A stretch of DNA of 64,000 nt from Amnibacterium flavum (GTDB lineage: Bacteria; Actinomycetota; Actinomycetes; Actinomycetales; Microbacteriaceae). This document shows, piece after piece, positions 51,337 through 59,472 of this stretch (the first letter of the stretch is position 1; every line of letters starts with the position of its first letter). The position numbers were made by a program, and so were the translations under genes. The notes beneath the pieces were generated by a model, which saw only the letters and a list, made by a program, of their open reading frames with translations, was not told the DNA's origin and searched no databases. The stretch is taken from assembly GCF_003097495.1 (NCBI RefSeq), contig NZ_QEOP01000002.1:248001-312000 (forward strand), written 5' to 3'.

Positions 51337-52098
51337 TCAGAGCTCGATACCGCGGCGGTCCAGCTCTTCGGACAGGATCGGCACCGCGGTCGTGACCGCG
51401 TGGATGCCGATGACCGAGGCGATCTCCATCACCTCGAGGATCTCGCCGACGGTCGCGCCGTGCTTCAGCGCATTGCGGATGTGCAGCTTCGTGCCGGGCA
51501 CGTAGAGGTGAGTCGCGGCGATGTCGTAGCTGATGTAGATCAGCTCCTTCTCGGCCGGCGTGAGAGTGCCGGTTCGCCAGGGGACCGTCGAGAACTCCGT
51601 GTAGGCCCCGAACATCTCGGGGTCGAGCTCGAGCATCTCATTCCAGAAGTCGTGCCAGTAGCCGCGGACGTCGGTGAACTCCTGCTTGAGCTCCTCCTGG
51701 TACTCGGTCAGGGGAGCGGGACCCGTGCGACCGTTCTCCTCGAGCACCTCGACGAGCAGTGGGACGCCGATGTTCATGGCGTGGATGCCGAGTGTCGCCG
51801 CCAGCTCGAGCACCTCGAGGATCTCGGCAGGGGTCGCCCCGAAGTCGAGCGCCGCCTTGATGTGGGGGAGGATCCCCGGGACGTGCAGGTGGGTCGCCGC
51901 GGCGTTGATCGAGATGTAGCAGAGCTCCTTGAATTTGGGGCTCAGATGGTTCTTCCGCCACGGGACCATGTACATGCGGTGGTATGCCGCGACGAAGTCG
52001 GGATCGATCTTCAGCACCGATTCCCAGGGCTCGCCCCAGAATCCGCGCTCGGCGACGAACTGCGCCTTGATCTGCTCCTGATGTTCGGTCAGTGCCAC
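51337..52098 (-). CDS. Double-domain carboxymuconolactone decarboxylase family protein (2)
   Basis: 253 residues, two CMD repeats, a paralog of the protein at 49019 (shared WRKNHL, ATHLxVPG, IKAALDFGATPAEILEVLELAATLGIHAMN, and the second GATVGEILEVMEIASVIGIHAV). No CxxC. GTG start at 52096-52098 with GAAGGAG upstream. Operator D lies 36 bp before it, so it is controlled with the rest of the island though transcribed toward it from the far edge. Function unknown; it marks the right boundary of the regulon. Confidence 0.86.
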   Translation of the reverse strand: MALTEHQEQIKAQFVAERGFWGEPWESVLKIDPDFVAAYHRMYMVPWRKNHLSPKFKELCYISINAAATHLHVPGILPHIKAALDFGATPAEILEVLELAATLGIHAMNIGVPLLVEVLEENGRTGPAPLTEYQEELKQEFTDVRGYWHDFWNEMLELDPEMFGAYTEFSTVPWRTGTLTPAEKELIYISYDIAATHLYVPGTKLHIRNALKHGATVGEILEVMEIASVIGIHAVTTAVPILSEELDRRGIEL

Positions 52099-52133
52099 GT
52101 GCCAACTCCTTCGTCGGGTTCTCTCCCTGGACT

Positions 52134-52148
52134 ATATGACCGTCATAC
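52134..52148. promoter_or_regulatory. Island operator D (ATATGACCGTCATAC)
   Basis: Reverse complement TTGTATGACGGTCATATAG differs from operator C by one base in 19. It lies 36 bp before the CMD start at 52098 and 61 bp before the divergent NAD(P)HX dehydratase gene, which as a housekeeping gene is probably not its target. Confidence 0.75.
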
Positions 52149-52208
52149 AATCGCGCGCAAACGAGGTTCGTTCTCCTTGCTGACGGTGCCGAAGCCTAGG
52201 GTGAATGC

Positions 52209-53045
52209 ATGGCGAACTCGTGGCGCGACTGGACCGAAGCGGAGACCGCGGAGTGGCTGCGGGTCCCGATCGCCGGCGACGACAAGTACTCCCGCGGCGT
52301 CGTCGGCGTCGTCACAGGATCCGCGCGATATCCGGGTGCCGCCGTCCTCGGCGTCGAGGCCGCGGCGCGATCGGGCGCGGGGATGATCCGCTACCTCGGC
52401 GACGCCGCAGCGGCGCGCCTCGTCCTGCAGCGCCGTCCCGAGGTCGTCACGGTCCCCGGTCGCGTGCAGTCCTGGCTCATCGGCTCGGGCACCGACCGCG
52501 CCGACCGGAGCGAGGCGGAGGACCTCGCCTTCGGAGAATGGCTCGATCAGGGGCTGCCGACCGTACTCGACGCCGGGGCGCTCGACCTGGTCAGCAGGTC
52601 GACGGGCCCGACGGTCGTCACGCCTCACGCCGGCGAGCTGGTGGGGATGCTCAGCGAACTCGGCTTCGACGTCGAACGCGACGCGATCGAGCGGGATCCC
52701 GAGACGTGGGCGCGGCGGGCTGCCGACGGCGCACAGGTGGTCGTCCTCCTCAAAGGGAACGTGACCCACGTCGTCGCGCCCGATTCGGTCGGCGTGCGCG
52801 TGCAGGCGGGTTCGCCGTGGCTCGCGACGGCCGGTTCGGGCGATGTGCTGGGCGGCATCCTCGGTGCGCTCCTCGCCGCCCATTCCGAGCGGATCCAGGC
52901 TGAGCCCGAGCATCTCACCGCGGTGGCGGCAGCGGCGGCTCGGCTCCACGGGCGGGCGGGCGATCTCGCCTCGGGCGGTGGGCCGATCGTCGCGCTCGAC
53001 ATCGCGGAGCGCATCCGCGCCGCATTCGTGGATCTGGCTTCATAG
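52209..53045 (+). CDS. nnrD: ADP-dependent NAD(P)H-hydrate dehydratase
   Basis: Repairs hydrated NAD(P)H using ADP. 278 residues of the ribokinase-like carbohydrate-kinase fold: KYSRGVVGVVTGSARYPGAAVLGVEAAARSGAGMIRY near the N-terminus, TPHAGELVGML, and the C-terminal WLATAGSGDVLGGILGALLA with the catalytic Asp. Only the dehydratase half is present; the epimerase half (NnrE) that is fused in many bacteria is missing here. ATG at 52209. Alone in its direction between operator D and the flavin module. Confidence 0.9.
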   Translation: MANSWRDWTEAETAEWLRVPIAGDDKYSRGVVGVVTGSARYPGAAVLGVEAAARSGAGMIRYLGDAAAARLVLQRRPEVVTVPGRVQSWLIGSGTDRADRSEAEDLAFGEWLDQGLPTVLDAGALDLVSRSTGPTVVTPHAGELVGMLSELGFDVERDAIERDPETWARRAADGAQVVVLLKGNVTHVVAPDSVGVRVQAGSPWLATAGSGDVLGGILGALLAAHSERIQAEPEHLTAVAAAAARLHGRAGDLASGGGPIVALDIAERIRAAFVDLAS

Positions 53046-53155
53046 GAAGCTCTTCGATACCCGCCAGTTTCGCCCGGACATCGCTGGTTAGGTTGGTTGA
53101 CAGGACAACCAGTCCGTGCCGAATCGCACTCTGACGCAATCACGAGGAGCCCGCC

Positions 53156-53659
53156 ATGACCACGACCCGCCCCCGTCCGCTCGCCCGAGCGGGATTCGCC
53201 ACCATTGCCGGCCTCGGACTGCTCGGCACGCTCGCCGCGTGCACCCCGACCCAGGCGGAGGCGGAGCCGACGACCGGCACCGACGACAGCAGGACGAGCA
53301 CGGAGGCGACGACCGCGCCGAGTGCGAGCGCCGAGAGCACCGACGGTGCGACGGGCTCGGGCAGCTACACCGACGGCACCTACGACGCCGAGGGCAGCTA
53401 CCTCTCGCCGGGCGGCAACGAGTCCATCTCCGTCTCGATCACCCTCGAGGGCGACGTCGTGACCGCGGTCACCGTCACCCCCGAGGCCACGAGCGGGAAC
53501 GCGGTGCAGTACCAGAAGGCGTTCGCCTCCGGCATCGCCGCCGAGGTCGTCGGCAAGAACATCGACGACCTGTCCGTCGACAAGGTCTCGGGATCGTCGC
53601 TGACCAGCGGCGGCTTCAACGAGGCCGTCAAGACGATCAAGGCTGATGCCGGCAGCTGA
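53156..53659 (+). CDS. FMN-binding-domain lipoprotein
   Basis: 167-residue secreted lipoprotein: signal peptide with lipobox TLAACT (Cys near residue 28), a Ser/Thr/Glu-rich linker (about 35-70), then an FMN_bind-type domain (YTDGTYDAEGSYLSPGG to the end). The flavinylation motif appears as KVSGSSLTSGGFN; the likely acceptor Thr is residue 150 (codon 53603-53605). The next gene is the ApbE transferase that attaches FMN to such threonines, and the one after is a membrane RnfD-like/FNR fusion, so this protein is probably an extracytoplasmic covalent-flavin electron carrier. ATG at 53156 after GAGGAG. The last 14 bases overlap apbE. Confidence 0.85.
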   Translation: MTTTRPRPLARAGFATIAGLGLLGTLAACTPTQAEAEPTTGTDDSRTSTEATTAPSASAESTDGATGSGSYTDGTYDAEGSYLSPGGNESISVSITLEGDVVTAVTVTPEATSGNAVQYQKAFASGIAAEVVGKNIDDLSVDKVSGSSLTSGGFNEAVKTIKADAGS

Positions 53660-54533
53660 CCGGAGGCACCACACGCTCCGCTTCGACGCGATCGGCACCG
53701 CGTGGCAGATCGACAGCGATGTGCTCCTCGCGCCGCATCAGACGCGCGAGGTGCACGACCTCGTCGAACGGTTCGATCTGGCCTACTCGCGGTTTCGCGC
53801 CGACTCGCTCGTCACACGGCTCGCCGAGCACGGCGGAAGCGTGACCTTCCCCGCTGACCTGCCGCCGCTGGTCGAGGTGTACGACGCGCTGTTCGACGCG
53901 ACCGACGGCGCGATGACCCCGCTCGTCGGCCTGTCCCTCGAGCGGCTCGGCTACGACGCGGGCTACAGTCTCACGCCGAGCGGCGACCCGATCGCGAGTC
54001 TCGACTGGCGCAGCGGTGTCGCGGTCGACGGCAGCACCGTCACCGCGACGGCCCCGGTGCTGATCGACTTCGGCGCTGCAGGCAAGGGATACCTGGTCGA
54101 CCTCGTCGCCGGCCTCCTCGCGCGGCTCGGCCTGCCGCGGGTCACCATCGACGCCAGCGGCGACCTCCTGCACCGCGCCGAGGGACCGCTGCGAGTCGCA
54201 CTCGAGCATCCGTACGATCCGAGCACGGCGATCGGGGTCCTCGAGATCGGCGGGGGAGCGATCTGCGGCTCTGCGACCAACCGCCGCGCCTGGGGCTCCG
54301 GCCTCCACCACGTCCTCGACGGCCTGACCGGCCTGCCCGTCGACGAGGTCGCCGCCACCTGGGCTGTCGCCGACGACGCGCTGCACGCCGACGCGCTGGC
54401 CACCGCTCTCTTCTTCGCCGATGCCGATACGCTCGCGGGGCGCACCGGCTGGCGGTTCGAGGCGGTCCGCATGTTCACCGATGGCCGCGTCGAGACGACG
54501 CCCGGCCTGCCAGGAGAGGTCTTCACCCGATGA
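53646..54533 (+). CDS. apbE: FAD:protein FMN transferase
   Basis: Transfers FMN from FAD to a Thr of target proteins such as the neighbouring FMN-binding lipoprotein. 295 residues. Seen: FDAIGTAWQID near the N-terminus, FDLAYSRFRADSLVTRL, the FAD/Mg segment VLIDFGAAGKGYLVDLVAGLL, TIDASGDLLH and the C-terminal WAVADDALHADALATALFF. No signal peptide, so it is either cytoplasmic or exported in another way; this matters because its presumed target is outside. ATG at 53646, overlapping both neighbours (14 bp and 4 bp). Confidence 0.9.
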   Translation: MPAADRRHHTLRFDAIGTAWQIDSDVLLAPHQTREVHDLVERFDLAYSRFRADSLVTRLAEHGGSVTFPADLPPLVEVYDALFDATDGAMTPLVGLSLERLGYDAGYSLTPSGDPIASLDWRSGVAVDGSTVTATAPVLIDFGAAGKGYLVDLVAGLLARLGLPRVTIDASGDLLHRAEGPLRVALEHPYDPSTAIGVLEIGGGAICGSATNRRAWGSGLHHVLDGLTGLPVDEVAATWAVADDALHADALATALFFADADTLAGRTGWRFEAVRMFTDGRVETTPGLPGEVFTR

Positions 54534-56035
54534 CAGCCGTCGCCACCCTCCTCGACCGGATCACCGGCCGGTTCACCATGTACCGGCTCATGACGATCGT
54601 GCTCGGCGCCCTGCTCGTGCTCGCGCTCATCCTGTCGGCGTCCGGTCAGCTCTTCTACTCCCCGGTGGCCCTGCTCGCCTCGGCCGCCGTCGCGATCGCC
54701 GTCACCTGGGGCGCCTCGCGTCTGCTCGGCCTGCTGTTCCGGGTTCCCGTGCACGGCGAGTCGTCGATCATCACCGGCCTCCTCGTCTTCTTCCTGCTGC
54801 TGCCCACCGCCGAGCCGGTCGGGTTGGCCATCATCGGGCTCGCGGCGCTGCTCGCCGCCGCCTCGAAGTTCGCCATCGCCGTGGGCGGTCGGCACCTGCT
54901 GAACCCCGCCGCCGCCGGCGTCTTCCTCGTCACACTCACCGGTGCGGGAGCCGAGGGGTGGTGGGTGGCCACACCGCAGATGCTCCCGCTCGTCGTCATC
55001 GGCGCGATCCTCGTGCTGTGGCGCACCCGCACCCATCTCGTCGGGCTCACCTTCATGGCGCTCGCCACGGTGTTCATCGTGCTGGGCCTCGTCCGGTTCG
55101 GCACCGACCCCCTCGTCGCCCTCGGCCAGGCGCTCGGTTCGTACCCGATCGTGTTCCTCGGCGCGTTCATGCTGTCCGAGCCGCTGACGCTCCCACCCCG
55201 CCGTCGTCAGCAACTCGTCGTGGCCGCGGTCGTCGCCGTGCTCTTCGCGCTCCCGCTGTTCGTCACCATCAGCTTCGGCACCTTCAATCTCAGTCAGGCC
55301 TTCGCACTGCTCGTCGGCAACCTCGTCGCCGCCGCGCTCGCGATCCCCGTGGGTCTGACCCTGCGCTACCGCGGCTCGCGTCCCGTCGGCTCCGACGCGG
55401 TCGAGTACCGGTTCGGTGTCTCGCGCCCACCACGACGGGCTCACCGGCCCGGTCAGTACCTCGAGCTGCAGCTTCCCGGGGTGCGCGGAGACGTCCGCGG
55501 CTCACGACGGCATCTCTCGATCGTGTCGGGACCCGAGGACCCGGGCGAGGTCCGGGTGGCGGTGCGCGTACCGGAGCGGCCGAGCGCCTTCAAACGCGCT
55601 CTCTCCTCGATGGAGCCCGGGGCGATCGCCCGGGCCACCTGGGTCGGCGGCGACTTCGTGCTGCCGGACGACCGTGACGCACCTGTCGTCCTCATCGCCG
55701 GCGGCATCGGCGTCACCCCGTTCGTCGCCGAGCTCGGTGCGGGGCGCGACGCCGTGCTCGTCGTGCGGGCGCGCTCCTACGACGAGCTGATCTACCGTGA
55801 TGAGATCGAGAGGTCGGGTGCGCGGGTGGTGCTCGTCTCACCGGACACGGGCGAGAGCCTGCCCGCCGGCTGGACCCGTGTCGACGAGCTCGAGGGCGCC
55901 TTGGCCGCGGTGCCCGACATCGCGAGCCGTGAGGCCTACGTGTCGGGTGCGCCGCTCTTCGTCGACCGCTCGCGGGGAGCGCTCCGTGCCGCAGGCGTGA
56001 AGCGGATCCGCACGGACCGCTTCTCCGGCTACTGA
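54530..56035 (+). CDS. RnfD/NqrB-like membrane domain fused to ferredoxin-NAD(P) reductase domain
   Basis: 501 residues. The N-terminal 285 residues have about eight to ten TM segments and resemble the RnfD/NqrB transport domain (HGESSIITGLLVFFLLLP, GRHLLNPAAAGVFLVTL, LGSYPIVFLGAFMLSEPLTLPP). The C-terminal domain (about 295-501) is a flavoprotein reductase of the FNR class: FAD motif HRPGQYLELQLPG and RRHLSIVSGP, NAD(P) motif APVVLIAGGIGVTPFVAELG, end RIRTDRFSGY. No iron-sulphur motif. The combination suggests electron transfer from NAD(P)H across the membrane to the flavinylated lipoprotein. ATG at 54530 overlaps apbE (ATGA). Confidence 0.88.
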   Translation: MTAVATLLDRITGRFTMYRLMTIVLGALLVLALILSASGQLFYSPVALLASAAVAIAVTWGASRLLGLLFRVPVHGESSIITGLLVFFLLLPTAEPVGLAIIGLAALLAAASKFAIAVGGRHLLNPAAAGVFLVTLTGAGAEGWWVATPQMLPLVVIGAILVLWRTRTHLVGLTFMALATVFIVLGLVRFGTDPLVALGQALGSYPIVFLGAFMLSEPLTLPPRRRQQLVVAAVVAVLFALPLFVTISFGTFNLSQAFALLVGNLVAAALAIPVGLTLRYRGSRPVGSDAVEYRFGVSRPPRRAHRPGQYLELQLPGVRGDVRGSRRHLSIVSGPEDPGEVRVAVRVPERPSAFKRALSSMEPGAIARATWVGGDFVLPDDRDAPVVLIAGGIGVTPFVAELGAGRDAVLVVRARSYDELIYRDEIERSGARVVLVSPDTGESLPAGWTRVDELEGALAAVPDIASREAYVSGAPLFVDRSRGALRAAGVKRIRTDRFSGY

Positions 56036-56132
56036 TCCGACCCGCGGGCCGCGGGGCGGGCGCAGCGCGGTGGCCGGACCCGCGGTCCCCGCTGGGGTAG
56101 CGTGCTCTGGTGCGACCGGTTCGGAGGCGGGC

Positions 56133-57392
56133 ATGACGAAGCCTCAGAGGTCGTTGCGATCGACCGCCGCGGGGCCGATCGGACTATGGGCGACGTTCCT
56201 CGTCGTGCACGGGGTGCTGGCCTACATCAACCTCAACGACACCGTCCACCTCCCATTCGGCGACGTCGTCAACGTCTACCGGTTCTGGATGGACTACGCG
56301 GTCGACAACGGTGTGCTCGTGGGCATCGACACCTCGTGGGTGTACCCGATCGGCGCCCTGCTGCCGATGGGGGCGGCGATGCTGTTCGGCTCGGCGCACT
56401 ACGGCGAGACCTGGCTCGTGCTGGTCACGATCCTCGACGCGATCGCGGTGGCGGTCCTGCTCAGCCGCAGTCGCGCGGCGGCCTGGTGGTGGATCGTCTT
56501 CCTCGCGGCGCTCGGACCGGTCGCGGTCGCACGCATCGACGGCGTGACCGCGCCGATCGCCCTGGTCGCCGTCGTCTGGCTGCTCGATCGGCCGGTGGTC
56601 GCCGGCGTGCTCCTCGGGCTGGCGACGTGGATCAAGATCTGGCCCGCCGCTCTCATCGGGGCCGCGATCCTGGCCGTCCGACAACGGGCACGGATCCTGA
56701 TCGGATCCCTCGCCGCGACCGCGGTCATCCTCGCGGCGGCGATCGCCATCGGCGGGTCCCGCGGCCTGTTCAGCTTCATCCTCGAGCAGACGGGGCGCGG
56801 ACTGCAGGTCGAGGCGCCGATCAGCAGCTGGTGGCTCTGGGGGGCCGCTCTGCACCTCGACGGCTACGCCGTCTACTACGACACCGACATCCTCACCTAC
56901 CAGGTCGCGGGCCCCGGCACCCAGTCCCTTGCCGCGGTGATGACACCCGTGCTGGTTCTCGTGGTCGCGGCCATCGCCGCCCTCGTCCTCATCGCGCTGC
57001 GGCGGGGTGCCGACCCGGTCGAGCTTCTCATCGAGGCGTCGTTCGCACTCGTGCTCGCCCTCATCGTGGTCAACAAGGTCGGGTCGCCGCAGTTCGTCGG
57101 CTGGCTCGCCGCGCCGGTCGTGCTCGGAATCCTGCACGGGCGGGCGGTGTCCGGTCGGCGTGCGGTCGCGGTGCTCGTCGTCGCCGTTCTCACCCAGATC
57201 GTCTATCCCTGGGCTTACAACGGGATCGTGCTCGCCGAGCCGGCGGCCGTGCTCGTGCTGGGGGCGAGGAATCTCCTGTTCCTCGTGCTGCTCGCGCAGG
57301 CGGTCGGTGCACTCGTGCGGCTGGCCGCAGCGGGGCGGAGAGTCGTGATCGAGCCCACCCGCGAGGACGTCGCCCAGTCCGACCCGGTGTGA
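56133..57392 (+). CDS. GT87-like (DUF2029) integral membrane protein
   Basis: 419 residues with about ten to twelve TM segments. Segment DVVNVYRFWMDYAV followed by WVYPIGALLPMGAAMLF and GLATWIKIWPAALIGAAIL is typical of mannosyltransferase-like GT87/DUF2029 proteins that use polyprenyl-phosphate sugars. The acidic loop D-x-D-like pattern seen in some members is not clear here. The ATG at 56133 (MTKPQRSLRST) has GGAGG upstream; an earlier ATG at 56070 gives an unconserved leader. Probable cell-envelope glycosyltransferase (family inference). Confidence 0.78.
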   Translation: MTKPQRSLRSTAAGPIGLWATFLVVHGVLAYINLNDTVHLPFGDVVNVYRFWMDYAVDNGVLVGIDTSWVYPIGALLPMGAAMLFGSAHYGETWLVLVTILDAIAVAVLLSRSRAAAWWWIVFLAALGPVAVARIDGVTAPIALVAVVWLLDRPVVAGVLLGLATWIKIWPAALIGAAILAVRQRARILIGSLAATAVILAAAIAIGGSRGLFSFILEQTGRGLQVEAPISSWWLWGAALHLDGYAVYYDTDILTYQVAGPGTQSLAAVMTPVLVLVVAAIAALVLIALRRGADPVELLIEASFALVLALIVVNKVGSPQFVGWLAAPVVLGILHGRAVSGRRAVAVLVVAVLTQIVYPWAYNGIVLAEPAAVLVLGARNLLFLVLLAQAVGALVRLAAAGRRVVIEPTREDVAQSDPV

Positions 57393-57461
57393 CGAGCGCG
57401 GGTTCGTGTCAGAGTGGATCGCATTGGTCGGCGACCGCCGCAGACCGGTGAGGAGACGGAC

Positions 57462-57788
57462 ATGCTCGTAGCGTTCTCGGTCGCACCCAGCGGCGGCGAG
57501 GGTCCCGACGCGTCGGTGCACGATGCGGTGGCGGATGCGGTCCGCATCGTCCGCGAATCGGGCCTGCCGAACCACACCGATTCGATGTTCACGACCATCG
57601 AGGGGGACTGGGACGAGGTCTTCGATGTCATCCGCCGCGCCACCGACGCGGTCGGCCGGCACGGGTCCCGCGTCTCGCTGGTCCTCAAGGCGGACATCCG
57701 GCCCGGCTACTCCGGCGAGCTCGAAGGCAAGGTCGAACGCCTGGAGAAGGCGCTCGAGGGCGGGCGCGAGAGCTACTCGGTCGTATAG
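57462..57788 (+). CDS. Thiamine-binding protein (MTH1187/YkoF-like)
   Basis: 108 residues of the thiamine-binding/DUF77 fold: MLVAFSVAPSGGEGPDASVHDAVADAV, the ligand-region ESGLPNHTDSMFTTIEGDWDEVFDVI and RVSLVLKADIRPGYSGELEGKVERLE. The family forms dimers or tetramers of ferredoxin-like folds that bind thiamine or its pyrimidine part. The ATG at 57462 has GAGGAG eight bases upstream. Its 3' end is crossed by the decayed regulator gene on the other strand by 16 bp. Confidence 0.85.
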   Translation: MLVAFSVAPSGGEGPDASVHDAVADAVRIVRESGLPNHTDSMFTTIEGDWDEVFDVIRRATDAVGRHGSRVSLVLKADIRPGYSGELEGKVERLEKALEGGRESYSVV

Positions 57789-58020
57789 CCGAGGCGGGCC
57801 GACATGCCCCGCGCCGCATCGCGGATCGCGCCGCCGATCTCATCGATCGACATCCCGACGAGGCTGTCGGCGGGCGGGGACGGTGTGGGCGCTCCGGCGC
57901 ACCGCCCGGTCGCATCGAATGATGGTCCGGCGATGCCCGTGTTGTTCTGCACCCGGCGCCCGGGGCTGTAGGTGCAGCCGAGCTCGCGGTCGTGGGCGAG
58001 CTGGGACGGGCGATACCGTG
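57773..58020 (-). pseudogene. Remnant of an IclR-type regulator C-terminus
   Basis: About 80 codons on the minus strand read ELGCTYSPGRRVQNNTG, IAGPSFDATGRCAGAP and SIDEIGGAIRDAARGMSARLGY. This pattern (aromatic-SPG-x-x, then APxFDATGR, then a final helix before GYTTE) is what the end of an IclR effector domain looks like. No DNA-binding domain, start codon or upstream part is present; the sequence before about 58020 is unrelated. I read it as a decayed 3' fragment. The call is tentative because the family match is by pattern only. Confidence 0.5.
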
Positions 58021-58107
58021 GCCGTCGTCGATGGCGTGGTCGAATTCCTCGGCTGATCGACCGGCGTGCAGCCCGGTCGGCGAGCCGTCGTGGGGCGAGG
58101 GTTATCG

Positions 58108-59406
58108 TTGAGTCGTACCTGCGGCATCGGAGCCGTCCGACTCTCGACTCCGCAAAGGCCGCCCCCGTTGCTCTCGCCCGCCCGCACCCGCTTCGCCCTC
58201 CTGGCACTCGCTCTCGGCGGCTTCGGCATCGGCTGCACCGAGTTCGTGGCGATCGGCCTGCTGCCCGATCTGGCGCGCGATCTGCTGCCCGGCGTCTACG
58301 CGGTCAACCCCGAGGACGCCAACGCCCAGGCGGGCGCCCTCATCGCCGCCTACGCGGCGGGCGTCGTCGTCGGAGCGCCGACGATCGCGGCGTTCGCGGC
58401 CCGGTTCTCCCGCAAGAAGCTCCTGATCGGGCTCACGATCTGGTTCGCGCTCGCGACCTTCGCCTCAGCGCTGCTGCCGAGCTTCGGTCTCGTGCTGGTC
58501 GCCCGGTTCGTGGCTGCCCTCCCGCATGGTGCCTACTTCGGTGTCGCCTCGCTCGTCGCGACCTCGCTGATGGGGCCCGGCAACCGCGGCCGGGGAGTCG
58601 CGTTCGTCATCGGCGGTCTCACGATCGCGAACGTCATCGGGGTCCCGTCGATCACCTGGCTGGGACAGCAGACCAGCTGGCGGGTGGCCTATGTGGCCGT
58701 CGGCGTCGTGTTCGCCCTCACCTCGCTCGCGGTGATCCTCGCCGTTCCGCGGATGGCGGCCAACCCGGGTGCGACGGTCCGCAACGAGCTGCGCGCGTTC
58801 ACGGTGCCGCAGGTGTGGTTCGCCCTCGCGATCGGGGCGATCGGGTTCGGTGGACTCTTCTCCGCGTACACCTACGTGTCGCCGATCGCGACCGATGTGG
58901 CGCGTTTGCCCGTCGAGGTGGTCCCTCTGCTGCTCATCGCGTTCGGCGTCGGCATGACCATCGGCAACTTCGTCGGCGGCCACTACGTCGACAGGGGAGT
59001 CAAGCGCGCCATCATCGTCTTCTTCGTGGGTGTGATCGCCTCGCTCGCCGGCCTGCTGCTGACCGCCTCGGTGCCCATCCTGCTGTTCGTCTTCATCTTC
59101 CTGATCGGTGCGACCTCGTCGGCGCTGTCTCCGGCGATCCAGGTCCGCCTGATGGACGTCGCCGGTGACAGTCAGACGATCGCCGCCGCGATCAACCACT
59201 CGTCGCTCAACATCGGCAACGCGCTGGGCGCGTACCTCGGCGGGCTCACCATCGCCGCGGGTCTCGGCTACCTGTCGCCGATCGTGGTCGGGCTCCTGCT
59301 GAGCATCGCCGGCGTGGTGCTCGCACTGGTCGCGTTCGTCTTCGACCGCCGCGCCACCGCCCGCGAGGTCCCGGCCGCCCAGGCCGTCCCCATCGACGCC
59401 CTCTGA
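58108..59406 (+). CDS. MFS transporter, DHA1 (12-TM) type, AraJ-like
   Basis: About 432 residues with 12 TM segments. TM1 has GGFGIGCTEFVAIGLLPDLARDL, the pattern of AraJ and related sugar/drug efflux proteins; the TM2-TM3 loop is AAFAARFSRKKLLIGLT; central loop after TM6 includes ILAVPRMAANPGATVRNELRAF. Exporter of unknown substrate. The start is uncertain: TTG at 58108 (GAGG seven bases upstream) is preferred, TTG at 58168 (MLSPARTRF) is closest to the conserved region, and the ATG at 58066 would add a long Arg-rich leader. Confidence 0.82.
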   Translation: MSRTCGIGAVRLSTPQRPPPLLSPARTRFALLALALGGFGIGCTEFVAIGLLPDLARDLLPGVYAVNPEDANAQAGALIAAYAAGVVVGAPTIAAFAARFSRKKLLIGLTIWFALATFASALLPSFGLVLVARFVAALPHGAYFGVASLVATSLMGPGNRGRGVAFVIGGLTIANVIGVPSITWLGQQTSWRVAYVAVGVVFALTSLAVILAVPRMAANPGATVRNELRAFTVPQVWFALAIGAIGFGGLFSAYTYVSPIATDVARLPVEVVPLLLIAFGVGMTIGNFVGGHYVDRGVKRAIIVFFVGVIASLAGLLLTASVPILLFVFIFLIGATSSALSPAIQVRLMDVAGDSQTIAAAINHSSLNIGNALGAYLGGLTIAAGLGYLSPIVVGLLLSIAGVVLALVAFVFDRRATAREVPAAQAVPIDAL

Positions 59407-59472
59407 CCCGCCCGCCGAGTTCGCACCCCCGCCGCCCCCGCCCTCGGGCTCTCCTCCCTCGGTCCTCGCGCT

